The notes beneath the pieces are model-generated. The model worked only from the letters and a program-made list of their open reading frames with translations. It was not told the DNA's origin and did no database searches. Of a stretch of 64,000 nt of DNA, positions 1 to 12,009 are shown in pieces (position 1 is the first letter of the stretch; each line of letters starts with the position of its first letter). Source of the stretch: Sabellastarte sp. h YS-2021 (lineage: Eukaryota > Annelida > Polychaeta > Sabellida > Sabellidae); contig OZ024933.1 of NCBI GenBank assembly GCA_964017235.1, positions 5,459,962 through 5,523,961 of the forward strand, given 5' to 3'. The position numbers and the translations under genes were made by a program.

Positions 1-1332
1 CTGTTCCCGTGCTGCTCTCTCCCAATGCCTAAGCAGATCTTGACTGAAGGCCTGGGAGGGTGGGGCAGTAGGCATGTTTCTTCTTGCAACCCTGCTGAAG
101 GAATGGTTGAGTTTGGCCGGGTCCGGTGACCAGGTGCGTACTGTTGAACTCTCATTGTCCTTCTCAGCATGCATACCTTACCATCTGGAAGGTCTAGGGG
201 TTTTGATGAATTGATTCCTGAGGAGGCCAGTGTTGTCAGTGTTTCTGGTGGGGTAGCCCTCTCTGATGGTGAGGTTGATGCTGGACATCTTTCTGCAAAG
301 CCAGTCGTCCACCGGTAGTTTAACACTGACTTTACAGGTTGGCTGTGCACGTGCACCGGCAAAGGGATTGTCATCAGCAGTGGAGGACACAGTTTCGAAC
401 TCAGGAACCCTGTGCCAGTTCATAAAACTTCTCACACCCCTCATGGTCTCTCTGTAGTTGGCCTCCTCAGTTGGTTCAGAGTCAGGGTCATCTCTGGAGG
501 CATCTCTGTCTGCTGACCGGTCCCTGTGGATGTCACTATCCAGGGAACCGGTAGTTCTGAGCTGGTCAGCTTCACTGTCAGAGGCTGCACTCAGATCTTC
601 ATCACCGGTGGGCTGAACCTCTGGGAACGAACCGGGGGCCTGAACAGGCTGGGTTGCTATCCCTGCACCGGGAGCCCCAAGGGGCTGGGTGGCAGTCTGC
701 ATCTCCTCTACAGCATTACCGGTGGCCTGGTCAAGGCAGGGACCGGGTTTCTCAGTGGGCAGGCTCTTCTCAACAGGCAGCTTACTGGTGGTAGGCTCAA
801 AAAATGGCTTCTCAGTGGGAGTCACATCAGAAGCTGGCTTCACAACCTGTTCAACCGGCACTGTGAAGGTCTTGGCTAGCAGCATTGCCTCAAGTCTGGA
901 GAACCTCTGTGCCCACTTGTCGTCCAGTTCTTTGAGATCTTCAGCTGATGGTCTACTGCTTGAAGATCTCTTCTTGCTGGCAGACGGCTTAGGAGACTCA
1001 CTATGTTTCGTCTTCTTGGTAGTAGGGGTAGACTGCACAGCCTTCACCTTCTCCACTTTACCCAACACACTAACGTGTGCAGGGTCCACGAGAGTGGGAG
1101 TGGAGAAGGTCGTAGTTTAAGTGTTCGTCTTCTCTTTTCTGTCCCTGTAGGTTGGAGTGGCCAACTGTAGGACTTGATCAGGGGTAAACCCCTTGCAGAT
1201 AACACATTCTTTCTTCAGGACGCAGGGGTTGTCACCTAGCCCTTTGTCCCTACAATGTGCACACTTGGAGTGGGTGTTGAACCCAGCCATAGCGTGTCCG
1301 CAGGAACCTCTTCTCTGTCCTGGAGATGACAT
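1..1332 (-). pseudogene. DIRS-type retroelement gag-like ORF with two in-frame stops, cut by window edge
   Basis: One minus-strand frame starts at the ATG ending at 1332 and runs off the left edge. It opens with a Cys/His-rich segment (CGHAMAGFNTHSKCAHC, then CVLKKECVICKGF) followed by ATPTYRDRK. This layout is, from family knowledge, typical of the gag-like first ORF of metazoan DIRS elements. A Ser/Lys/Pro-rich middle and an Asp/Glu-rich stretch follow. The frame is broken by TAA at 1117-1119 and TAA at 178-180. On both sides of each stop the same frame continues with gag-like sequence (TPTLVDPAHVSVLGK after the first; LNHSFSRVARR and LLRHWERAAREQ after the second). These are therefore nonsense substitutions in one long ORF, not ORF borders. 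RT, RNase H and the recombinase would lie left of the window. Assignment to DIRS is from motif recall, not alignment. Confidence 0.75.
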
Positions 1333-1620
1333 AGTAGTAGATAATACTTCTAAACTTCTTCAAAGATAAATTAAAACAGTTGAGTTTGTTGTAGAACGAA
1401 AATTTCCTTGTCGTTGAAAACACGTCTTCACTCTCCACGCGCCAAACGAAAAAGATGCTATGACGTCACGTTGTCTAGACAGCAAGGAGGTACGAGGCGC
1501 CACCTGGCGAATGCGCTCTCCTGACCGGTCCTGCCGGTATTATATACAGGACGTCTTTTTCTGACGTTTGGCGGGACCGGTCGCGCCAACCGGTAAAGCA
1601 ATTGTCCATTGGATATGATG
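1333..1620 (-). mobile_element. 5' leader / terminal-repeat region of the DIRS-type element
   Basis: This non-coding stretch lies upstream of the gag start and is richer in G+C and in ACCGG motifs than its surroundings. It ends where the AT-rich satellite sequence begins near 1620 (tgcaatagttgtaattttac resembles the 155-bp satellite further right). I read it as the element's 5' end inserted into satellite DNA. The exact terminus cannot be fixed without the other end. Confidence 0.45.
1540..1546 (-). promoter_or_regulatory. Candidate TATA box for the DIRS-type gag
   Basis: The minus strand reads TATATAA here, about 210 bp upstream of the gag ATG and flanked by GC-rich DNA. Position and strand fit a promoter for the left-running ORF. 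This rests on sequence only. Confidence 0.35.
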
Positions 1621-1789
1621 TATTAACGTAATAAAAAACATAGTTAAAGAAAATATTGCAAATGCAATAGTTGTAATTTTACTATGTTATACATGACCCC
1701 AAAATAGGTGAATAACATACTGAAACTAGACCTATCGCATCGGAGAACCGATGCAAATTGTATCCACCAGAAAGAAAACTGACCAAAGC

Positions 1790-3105
1790 CATTAAAACAT
1801 GCTTAACCTTGCAGAAGCCCAAGGACCATATCTGACCATATCAAAAGATTCTTAGCCCATAATTCCTATAGGTTGGTGTGACATTGCAAACCTCTAGGAA
1901 CACAAATAAGAGAGATATAAGCACTGTTAATTTTGGCTATCCTCATTTGACCTTGAAGGAAGGTCCCAAGGTCAAATCCGACCACACCAAAAGAATCCAG
2001 GCCCATGATTTCCTATAGGTTGGTTTACCATCCCAAACCTCTAGGACCAATAATAAATGAGCTATAAGCGCTTTTAAGTTTGGCTGTCCACATTTGACCT
2101 TGAAGGAGAGGTTCAAGGTGAAATCCAACCACACCAAAAGATTCCCATACCCATGATTTCCTATAGGTTGGTTTACCATCCCAAACCTCTAGGACCAATA
2201 ATAAGTGATTTATAACCACTATTAAGTTTTGCTATCTTCATTTGACCTTGAGGGAGGGGTCAAAGGTCAAATCTGACCACACCAATAGAGTCCCAGCCCA
2301 TGATTTCCTATAGATTGGTTTACCATCCCAAACCTCTAGGACCAATAATAAGTGAGTTATATCCACTATTAAGTTTGGCTATCTTCATTTGACCTTGAAG
2401 GAGGGGCTCAAGGTCAAATGTGACCACACTGAAAGATTCCCAGCCAATGATTTCCTATAAGTTGGTTTACCATCCCAAACCTCTAGGACCAATAATAAGC
2501 GAGTTATAACCACTTTTAAGTTTAGCTATCCTTGTTTGACCTTGAAAGAGGGGTCCAAGGTCAAATCCGACCACACCAAAAGAATCCAGACCCATGATTT
2601 CCTATAGGTTGGTTTACCATCCCAAACCTCCAGGACTACTAATAAGCGAGTTGTAAGCACTTTTAAGTTCTTCTATCCTCATTTGACCTTGAAGGAGGGG
2701 TCAAAGGTTAAATCCGACCACACTAAAAGATTCCCAGCCCATGATTTCCTATAAGTCAGTTTGCCATCCCAAACCTCTAGGACCAATAATAAGCGAGTTA
2801 TAACCACTTTTAAGCTTGGCTATCCATGTTTGACTTTGAAGGAGGGGTACGAAGTCAAATCTGACCATACCAAAAGATTCCCAGCCCATAATTTCCTATA
2901 GGTTGGTTGACCATCCCAAACCTCTAGGACCAATAATAAGCGAGTTATAAGCACTGTTAAATTTGGCCATCTTCATTTGACCTTGAAGGAGGGGTCCAAG
3001 GTTAAATCCGACCACACCAAAAGATTCCCAGCCCATGATTTCCTATAGGTTGGTTTACCATCCCAAACCTCTAGGCCCAATAATAGGGAGATATAAGCAC
3101 TTTTC
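1790..3105. repeat. Satellite A: about nine tandem copies of a ~147-bp unit
   Basis: Landmarks such as 'cctataggttggtttaccat' and 'cccaaacctctagg' recur about every 147 bp (near 1870, 2020, 2160, 2300, 2455, 2600, 2750, 2895, 3040). Each unit also carries 'catttgaccttgaaggaggg' followed by a GGTCA-rich stretch. Units differ by scattered substitutions, so this is an aged array. Short open frames in it repeat with the unit and are not genes. Confidence 0.9.
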
Positions 3106-3229
3106 ATGACTGACAAAGTAACACCTGTGCCGGCCATCTTGTTTTTTTCAAAAATGAGGCCAAAACTATTTCCAGTCAAGATTTTATAATGAGGAACATA
3201 TCATGCTATCCGGTGGATACAACTAAATA

Positions 3230-4690
3230 ATCTAACTGCAATAGTTTTCGAGTCATAAGTGATTTACTCAACAGTGATAACCTAAAAGTAGCTATTACTC
3301 AGCTATTCCATGAGTTACAGGTCTGAAATTTTACTATGTTATAGCTGACCCAAAAGTAGCTGAATAACATATTTACACAAAATTCTCTGAATACAATAGT
3401 TTTCTCAAGTTACAAGCGATTTTTACTCATGATGGAAGTTACTGAAAAGTCCAAAAGTAGCTATTACTCACTTAGCTCTTGAGATAGACACCTAAGTTAC
3501 TCAGCATGTTGTAGCTATGGAAAAAGTAGCTGAATAACATATTTTAAGAAAATGCTCTAAATGCAATACTTTTCAAGTTATAAATGATTTAGTGTTGAGT
3601 AAGAACCTCAAAGTAGCTATTACTCAGCTATGCCATGAGATACAGGTCTGAAATTTTACTATGTTATAGCTGACCAAAAAGTAGCTGAATAACATATTTT
3701 AATAAAATGCTCTACATGCAATACTTTTCAAGTTATACATGATTTAGTGTTGAGTAAGAACTTTAAAGTAGCTATTACTCAGCTATGCAATGAGCCACAA
3801 GTCTGGAATTTTATTATGTTATAGCTGACCCCAAAATAGGTGAATAACATTGAGAAACTAAATACTCTAAAATGCAATACTTTTCAAGTTATAAGTGATT
3901 TACTCAACAGTGATAACCTAATAGCAGCTATTACTCAGCTATGCCATGAGCTACAGGTCTGAAATTTTACTATGTTATAGCTGACCCAAAAGTAGCTGAA
4001 TAACATATTTACACAAAATGCTCTAAATGCAATACTTTTAAAGTTATAAATGATTTAGTCTTGAGTAAGAACCTCAAAGTAGCTATTACTCAGCTACGTA
4101 ATGAGCTACAGGTCTGAAATTTTACTATGTTATTGCTGACCCAAAAGTAGCTGAATAACATATTTACACAAAATGTTCTAAATGCAATACTTTTTAAGTT
4201 ATAAATGATTTAGTCCTGAGTAAATACCTCAAAGTAGCTATTACTCAGCTATGCAATGAGCTACAGGTCTGAAATTCTACTATGTTATAGCTAACCCAAA
4301 TGTAACTGAATAACATATGCACACAAAAAGCTCTAAATGCAATACTTTTTAAGTTATAAATGATTTAGTGTTGAGTAAGAACCTCAAAGTAGCTATTACT
4401 CAGCTATGCAATGAGCCACAGGTCTGGAATTTTACTATGTTATAGCTGACCCAAAAGTAGCTGAATAATATATTTACACAAAATTCTCTAAATGCAATAG
4501 TTTTCAAGTTACAAGTGATTTTACTCATGATGGAAGTTACTGAAAAGTCCAAAAGTAGCTATTACTCACTTAGCTATTGAGATAGACACCCAAGTTACTC
4601 AGCATGTTGTAGCTATGGAAAAAGTAGCTGAATAACATATTTTAACAAACTGATCTAAATGCAATACTTTTCAAGTTCTAATTGATTTAG
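3230..4690. repeat. Satellite B: tandem ~155-bp unit
   Basis: The phrase 'agctattactcagctatg' recurs near 3616, 3769, 3929, 4083, 4237 and 4391, with variant copies near 3293, 3463 and 4559. Each unit contains 'ttttactatgttatagctga' and 'gtagctgaataacatat'. A related fragment lies at 1650-1740 next to the DIRS insertion, and more copies lie at 5961-6788, so the array was once longer. Confidence 0.9.
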
Positions 4691-5960
4691 TGCACGATTT
4701 CATTAATTTTAATGCATAAAAAATTATTTTAAAAATTCATAAAAAAATAATTAAGAAAGATCCAGGCCTGATACTCGCATTAGGAGATCTACTTGAGGCC
4801 TAGTACATATGTGCAAGATATGAGAGAAATCCCTGCAACAGTCACTGAGAAAGTTGCAATAAAGTGTTGAAATTTTCACACTTAGGGTGGGGGGTACCTC
4901 ACTTGTAATGGCTTTAGCAAACAGACGAACAGACCAACCTGCATGCCTTGAACAATTTTTCATCCACGATAGATAAGGCATCTTTTTAAAAAAACAGCAT
5001 GTCTCTAGGCCTTGTAGTTTTGGAGGAGAAGTCGTTCACGCGGACGCCGACGTCCACACTGCAGAGTGATGCCATAATGCTAGCTGACTGAGAAGTCAGC
5101 TGACATAAAAAGGACAGAAATGTTGTGAACTGCATGGTAACTGTTAAGGAGCTACTCAGGACCTAGTTGTTATACAAAGGCAGAGTTAGAAAGGTAGGTG
5201 CATCATAACTAAAGATCTAGAGCTGACATCTCCAAAAAGTAACTGACTTCTGACCAAGAACATATTCGCCAAATCACAGAAAAAATTCTGAAAAGCTGTT
5301 AAAGTTAACTGATTAAGTGCATTATTTCATGAATTATAATGCATTATTTTAAAAGCTCATTAAAATAGAGATCCAGCCTCCAGGCCTGATACTCACACAG
5401 GGGAATCTACTGATGGCTTGGTACATAGATGACAAATCCATTCTATAGTCCCTGCACTCCAGGGGCTGGAAAATGGAGCTGACCTGGGGGATGGTCTCTT
5501 CCTGCCTAGGTGATTGAATCCGGGGAAATTTAGTGATACCTTGTTCTCCCTGCAAATAAAAACAATAACCAGGTATAGAAATTTGAGCTGTTATTTTCCA
5601 TACCTTACTAAAAATATAACATTGTTATCTAATATTTTCATGACTTGAATTCCCAACTACTGCAACTTATGTAATAAGATGGAGTGTGTCAAGATTTTTT
5701 AATGATGAACATATCCTGCCAATTTGAGATCTATACCTATAATACCTTTTGCTCTAGGGGACCCACAAAAGTCCTTGCTTTAAGTCTAATAAATATCTCT
5801 GGTGGCCATCTTGTTTTTCAAAATGAGGCCAAAAATATTCCCAGGCAACATTTTATGGTTACTATTATATCCTGCAAACTTCAAAAGGCCAGCTATAACA
5901 TTTTTTTTCGTCAGAGCCGTAATAGTGAAATCTCTACACACTGCAGCTATCCAGTGGATA
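4691..5960. repeat. Spacer between satellite B blocks, with an imperfect direct repeat
   Basis: No gene seen. Segments near 4690-4830 and 5315-5460 resemble each other (a 'ttaatgcat...attttaaaa' motif, then 'ccaggcctgatactc...tctactga/tgaggc'), about 625 bp apart. The stretch at 5800-5960 (gccatcttgtttttcaaaatgaggccaaaa...) resembles 3130-3230 just before the first satellite B block, which suggests a partial segmental duplication of repeat plus flank. Confidence 0.5.
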
Positions 5961-6788
5961 CAATGATTTACTCAACAGTGAGAACCTGAAAGTAGCTTTT
6001 GTTCAGCTATGCCATGACATACCGGTCTGCAATTTCACTATGTCATAGCTGACCAAAAATTGTGTGATTTATTTATTTGGGGTTTTACGTCGCTTTCAAC
6101 ACTGTATAGGTCATATCACAACGGGTAGTTGGAAGGGCAGAGGAAACCAGTACATAGAGTTCGTTAGGGTTCTGTACTGTAAACTGCCGACCAACAGCAA
6201 GCAACTACCAGCTTTCCCACTTACGGCCATGACGGGGATCGAACCCCGGCCTCAGAGGTGGGAGGCGAGAGTGTTACCACTCTGCCACCGTGGCCCCTCA
6301 AAAATTGTGTGAAAAACACAATTAAATAAAATAATCTAAATGCAATAGTTTTCAAGTTACAACAGTGATAAACTCAAAGTAGCTATTACTCAGCTATGCA
6401 ATGAGCTACATGTCTGAATTTTTACTATGTTATAGCTGACCCAAAAGTAGGTGAACAACTTATTTAAACAAACTACTGTAAATGGAACAGTTTTCAAGTT
6501 ATGACTGATTTACTCAACAGTAAGAACCTGAAAATAGCTATCACTCAGCTATGTAATGAGCTACAGGTCTGCAATTTCACTATGTTACAGCTGACCAAAA
6601 ATTAGGCGAATAACATATTTAAACAAATACTCTATGTGCAAAAGTTTTCAAGTTAGAACTAATTACTCAAGAGTGATAACCTCAAAGTAGCTATTACTCA
6701 GCTATGCAATGAATTTTTACTATGTCATAGCTGAACCAAAAGTAGCTGAATAACCTTTTTTATTCAAAATTCTGTATATGCAATAGTT
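5961..6788. repeat. Satellite B, second block, interrupted by a SINE
   Basis: The 155-bp landmarks (attactcagctatgcaatgag; actatgttatagctgacc) return near 5990, 6385, 6538 and 6695. The SINE at 6066-6298 sits inside one unit: satellite sequence 'tagctgaccaaaaatt' precedes it and 'aaaaattgtgtgaaaaacac' follows it. Confidence 0.8.
6066..6298 (-). mobile_element. SINE family 1, copy 1 (tRNA-derived), full length
   Basis: Read on the minus strand it begins GGGGCCACGGTGGCAGAGTGG (box A-like TGGCAGAGTGG) and continues to a box B-like GGTTCGATCCC about 35 bp later. It ends with CGACGTAAAACCCC and AAATAAATAAAT. This is a tRNA-like head, a body and an A/T-rich tail, the plan of a pol III SINE. The anticodon-like region (GCCTCCCAC) resembles a Gly-CCC loop, but the stem is degraded. 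Five further copies occur in the window, all in this orientation. The short plus-strand frame across it is not a gene. Confidence 0.85.
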
Positions 6789-7859
6789 TTTTAACTGGTT
6801 TTGAAAACGTTTCGAAGATGCAATAGTTACAGGTGATTTTATTCATTATGGGAGGTACAGCCTGGACAAGATTTTATAGGTCAAGGTCAGTACGGCAGGG
6901 TCAAAGGTCAAATCAAGGTCACACCATGATGATGCACATCTACGACCCCCATCCAATATCCCTACCAAATATCAACTTCATACACCTTCGGGTTTCGAAG
7001 ATATAGCCCAGACAAGATTTTATAGGTCAAGGTCACTACAGCAAAGTCAAAGGTCAAATCAAGGTCAGACTGTGACGTCGCACATCTTCACTCCCCAACC
7101 AATGTCTCTACCACATATCAACTAGTGGTGGGATCGGCAGGTTAAATGGTAGATCGAGCATCACTTATTAGAAGCGAGTTGAACTCGAGTTAAACTCGAG
7201 TAATTTTCGGGATAAAGTATTTAATAATTTCGTGTGTTAGCCATTAATATGGCGAAATATTTTACATGACCGTACATGAGGCAAAACTTTGACCTGGAAA
7301 TGGGTTTTCGCGATAGAATTTAAGTTAAATCTTCATTGATTTAAGCCAGAATAAAGTAAAAATACAATATATTTTTGAAAATTTCAGATATTTCTATTGT
7401 TTTGATGAAGTGTCAGCCTTAGATGGTGAAAATATTAACATTTTCAAAAACTCGAGTTTCACTAGCGCAGATCGATGTGAGCCCAATAATCGCCCATTGA
7501 CTTTCAACTCGAGTTTTCGTCAACTCGTCCCAGCACTAATATCAACTTCCTTCACCTTACAGCTTCCGAGATATAGCCTGGACAAAATTTTCAATCTTAA
7601 GGTCATTATAATACGGCAAGGTCAAAGGTCATATCAAGGTCACACCATGACGTTGCACACCTACACCCCCTAAGCAAGGTCCCTACCAAGTATCAACTTC
7701 CTATACCTTACAGTTTCTGAGATGCAACCTGGACAACCTTTCCTGCCACCTGCCGGGACGCCCACCCAACCGCGCGCCCATCTGGACACTCCATGTACTC
7801 AACTTCTAAAGCCATTTTCAATAGTTCGATCTTTGAAACGTTTTCAAAACCAGTTAAAA
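6789..7859. mobile_element. 1.07-kb element bounded by 29-bp terminal inverted repeats, no transposase
   Basis: Positions 6789-6817 and 7831-7859 are inverted repeats matching at 28 of 29 bases (outer end TTTTAACTGGTTTTGAAAAC). Inside are two blocks of GGTCA-rich tandem repeat (about 6845-7120 and 7540-7740) and a unique centre with several CTCGAG-containing phrases (7150-7520). No long ORF is present, so it looks non-autonomous. No clear target duplication was found, so the superfamily is open. Confidence 0.6.
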
Positions 7860-8761
7860 TGCAGAAATCTCACATAACATCTTGTCACTTTATTGAAAAT
7901 ATAGCAAAAATATAAAATCCATATTTTAAATAAATTCTGCCATTTTTTCAACAAAAGAAACAAGTTTTGTAGATGGGTGAAAATAGGATCCGTTGGGATG
8001 TGGTGTGATTTTGGAGATTTCTAGACGTTTTGCAAAGTCCGAATTTCAGACGTTTGAAACCGAATTCTGAATTCAGGGCAGTAAACGAACGAAATATCGA
8101 ACTTCTCAAAACATTGTCATGGTACTTTGGCGTTCTGTGGATGACCTTCAATTAAGAGCTTCAAGGTCAAATCTCTGCATGCCTACAGAGGACATATATA
8201 TGTATTATATACACCAGCCATAGGGTGATCTAACTTTCTGTAAATGAGAACTCGGCCAAAATGTGAAAAAATGGTCAAAATTTGACATTTAAGAGGCCAC
8301 CAGTGACCTTGAAATTGAAGATCAAGGTCACAAAAGCGCTCATGACATTGCCCGTATATATACCTACATACCAAATTTTAAAGGTCAAACTAAAATATTT
8401 TTAAGTGATCGTGTCTGAAAAGAAATTTCTGCAGCAGTGTGACCATCCTGAATCCCAAATATCCCCATCTTTTGTCCGGGCATACAATGAGATATAAGCC
8501 AAAATGTCAAGATCAACCATTTTATTACCACAGTTTGACCCCTACAGGAAGAGTAGGATTTTGACTTGCTTTCTAGTCCCAACCAAGTGCCACAACTTAC
8601 GGAATCCAAGAAATAGCCCAGGCAAGATTTTAAAACTCATGATCACTACTACAAGGTCAAATGTCAAATGAAGATCACACAACAATATTGCATACCTACA
8701 ACTCCTAAGCAATGTCCCTGAAAAGAAAGACCTTCCTACACCTTATGGTTTCTAAGATATA
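7860..8761. repeat. Degenerate GGTCA-rich repeat DNA
   Basis: No gene seen. Phrases such as 'gaccttgaaattgaagatcaaggtcaca' (about 8310) and 'caaggtcaaatgtcaaatg' (about 8650) show decayed copies of the GGTCA-rich unit found at 9135-9820. Confidence 0.5.
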
Positions 8762-9135
8762 ATAATAGTAGGATTTATATAGCGCAAAATTGATAGAAAT
8801 CCTCTAATGCACTTGTGTCCAAGAAGGGAGGGTCCAGGGACCACCAGGGTATAACTAAGGTGGTGGGTATTCCAGCCTAAACAAGTAGGTCTTTAGCTGG
8901 CTTCTGAAACCACCTATTGTTTGCTGACATCTGACAATCTGTGGCAGCTTGTTCCATTCAGCTGGTGCAGCTACTGCAAAACCACCCCTGCCTATGAGCT
9001 TCTTAGGGCGGGTTGAGGAGATAGATAGCCTGTTGCCGTGAGTGAGACTGCTCGATCTTATTAAAGATGAAAGATACGGGGGCTGGAAAAGATTAATAGC
9101 CTTGAATATCAAACGATTATACTTAAAGAGGATGC
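8762..9135 (-). mobile_element. 3' end of a non-LTR retrotransposon (LINE)
   Basis: The minus strand encodes about 90 residues with the pattern PPYLSSLI, then STRPKK, then GFAVAAPAEWNKLP and LKTYLF. From family knowledge this is the conserved extreme C-terminus of many LINE pol proteins. After the stop, the minus strand runs through TTGCGCTATATAAATCCTAC into ATTATT, resembling the 3' UTR and microsatellite tail of CR1/L2-type LINEs. Everything upstream (endonuclease, RT) is missing, as expected for 5' truncation during insertion. It has landed inside the GGTCA-rich repeat. Confidence 0.75.
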
Positions 9136-9820
9136 GATGTTGAAACCCAGACAAGATTATATAGGTCAAGGTCACTATGGCAAGGTCAGAGGTCAAATCA
9201 AGGTCACACCACAACGATGCACACCTAAAACTTCCAACCAATGTTGCTACAGATTATCAACTTCCTATACCTTACAGTTTCCCAGATATAGCCCGGACAA
9301 GATTATATAGGTCAAGGTCACTACAGCAAGGTCAAAGATCAAATCAATGTCACATTATTATGTTGCGCACCTGAAACTCCTGAGCTATGCCCCTACCAAG
9401 TGTCAACTTCTTGCACTGTACAGTTTCAGAGATGAGCCCACACAAAATAATCAAAGGCAAAGGTCACTATGGCACGATAAAAGGTCAATTCTAGGTAACA
9501 CAATGACGGTGCCCCAACCAATGTCCCTGCCATATATCAACTTTCTACACCATATGGTTTCTAAGATATAGCCACGATAAGATTTTAAAGGTCAAAGTCC
9601 CTACGTCAAGATCAAAGGTCAAATGAAGGTCACACTATGAAGTTGCCTACCTGCAACCCCCAATCAATATTCCTACCACAATGATGTTGCACACCTACAA
9701 CCCCCAACCAATATCCCTACCAAGTATCAACTTCTACACCTTATGGTTTCTGAGATATATAGCCCGAACAAGATTTTCTTGGTCAAGGTCACTATATCAA
9801 TGTCAAAGGTCATATACCTC
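9136..9820. repeat. GGTCA-rich tandem repeat (~150-bp unit)
   Basis: Units carry 'tataggtcaaggtcactacagcaaggtcaaaggtcaaat', then 'cacaccatgatgttgcacacctacaac', 'ccctaccaagtatcaacttc' and 'ggtttctgagatatagcc'. Copies lie here and at about 6845-7120, 7540-7740 and 8590-8760. Several copies contain a direct repeat of AGGTCA with one-base spacing. Open frames here are repeat artefacts. Confidence 0.85.
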
Positions 9821-9939
9821 AACAAAACCTCAACAGCCTTTAAAGACATATACCTCAACAATACCTCAACAGCCCTTAAGGACGGTGGGGTAAAAATTGA
9901 TCCTTTGAGCTTTATGCATGAAAAAAATTTTTCTCATGC

Positions 9940-11290
9940 CTATAGAAGGAAATGTGAGGCCATAATGAAGTTTCCAGCAATATTTTACAAATATATAATC
10001 CAGCAATATTTTACTGTCACCTCACCTACTGTCTTCTTGCAATATTAAACAAATAAAATATCAAATGCTGGTAGTTGTACACAAGGAAATGTGAGGCCAC
10101 AATGTTTCCAGTTATATTTTACAAATATATGATCCAGCAATATTTTATTGTCACCACATCTACACTGTCTTCTCGCAATATTAAACAAATAAAATATCAA
10201 ATGCTGGTAGTTGTACACAAGGAAATGTGTGGCCATGGTATTTCCAGCAATTTTTTACAAATATATGACCCAGCAATATTTTACTGTCGCCTCACCTACG
10301 TACTGTCTACTCGCAATATTAAACAAATAAAATATCAAATGCTGGTGGTTGTACACAAGGAAATGTGAGGCCTCGATGTTTCCAGCAATATTTTACAAAT
10401 ATATGATCCAGCAATATTTTATTGTCACCTTACCTACAGTCTTCTCGCAATATTAAACAAATAAAATATCAAATCCTGGCAGTTGTACACAAGGAAACGT
10501 GAGGTCACGATGTTTCCAGTTATATTTTACAAATATATGATCCAGCAATACTTTATTGTCACCACATCTACACTGTCTTCTCGCAATATTAAACAAATAA
10601 AATATCAAATACTGGTAGTTGTACACAAGGAAACGTGAGGCTACGATGTTTCCAGTTATATTTTACAACTATATGATCCAGCAATATTTTATTGTCACCC
10701 CACCGACTGTTTTCTCGCAATATTAAACAAATAAAATATCAAATACTGGTATTTGTACACAAGGAAACGTGAGGCCACGATGTTTCCAGCAATATTTTAC
10801 AAATATATGATCCAGCAATATTTTATTGTCACCTTACCTACTGTCTTCTCGCAATATTAAACAAATAAAATATCAAATCCTGGCAGTTGTACACAAGGAA
10901 ACGTGAGGCCACAATGTTTCCAGTTATATTTTACAAATATATGATCCAGCAATACTTTATTGTCACCACATCTACACTGTCTTCTCGCAATATTAAACAA
11001 ATAAAATATCAAATACTGGTACTTGTACACAAGGAAACGTGAGGCTACGATGTTTCCAGTTATATTTTACAAATATATGATCCAGCAATATTTTATTGTC
11101 ACCCCACCTACTGTTTTCTCGCAATATTAAACAAATAAAATATCAAATACTGGTAGTTGTACACAAGGAAACGTGGGGCCACGATGTTTCCAGCAATATT
11201 TTACAAATATATGATCCAGCAATATTTTATTGTCACCTCACGCAATATAAAACAAATAAGTTATCAAATACTGGTAGTTGTACACTCACA
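9940..11290. repeat. Satellite C: about ten tandem copies of a ~136-bp unit
   Basis: 'aaacaaataaaatatcaaat' recurs near 10047, 10180, 10319, 10457, 10596, 10728, 10858, 10998, 11126 and 11251. Each unit also contains 'gttgtacacaaggaaa', 'tttccagcaatattttacaa' and 'atgatccagcaatatttta'. The array is fairly uniform. Apparent ORFs repeat with the unit. Confidence 0.92.
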
Positions 11291-11923
11291 TACATTGGTG
11301 GTCACTAAAATAAATTATCATACAGATAAATGGTCTTCAAAGTTTTCAAATCTAAGTGGTGTAAACAAAAAAAAATACTTACCAATTTCTTCTGTCTTGC
11401 TGCCATTTTGAACCGCCAATCCAAAATGAGGCTAAGGCAGGAAACTAGGAATTGTGGGAAGATGGATTTTAAACCAGGCAAATTTAAGGGATGAGATAAT
11501 GTATATCTTTTATAAAAAATTAAAAAGACAAAATAAAAATCCCAAATTTTCCCTAAAACTTCTTAATAATTTTAAATACCATGCTGAAAACCTCTGTAAA
11601 AGATATATGGGCTGTTATTCAAGATAAATATAAAAAACAAAATGTACATGAATAGTCTGTTTCTAATAACAGACAAATATACAAGGAATTTTTCAACAGT
11701 TAATAAATTAACTTTAAACATACAAAATTATTACAACTGTACATGATATTAAGTTAGTGTTGATAGATAAACCCAGTAATAAAAAAATTAACAAAATTTT
11801 CTTTTCTATGGTACTGCAATATTGTGATGACTTTTCATGTACACAATTTTCTCAGGGTTCATGTACAGCGTACATGAATGATTCATTTATAAGACTTTGT
11901 GTACATGAAAAGTTCAAAGCATA

Positions 11924-11926
<3 letters not shown>
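11291..11926. other. AT-rich stretch, no gene seen
   Basis: No ORF, RNA or repeat family recognised. Near 11820-11910 the phrase 'catgtacac/gtacatgaa' recurs in both orientations, a weak inverted repeat. Confidence 0.4.

Positions 11927-12004
<78 letters not shown>
11927..12004. repeat. (AT)39 microsatellite
   Basis: An uninterrupted AT dinucleotide run of 78 bp abuts the left end of the fold-back element. The element's right end also runs into a short AT run (13301-13310). Confidence 0.97.

Positions 12005-12009
<5 letters not shown>

Noticed and set aside
266..1120. Plus-strand open frames opposite the DIRS gag
   Set aside because: They are the complement of the gag-like frame and have no motifs of their own.
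9743..11411. Several 70-100-codon frames in the 136-bp array
   Set aside because: They repeat with the satellite unit and show no protein-like features.
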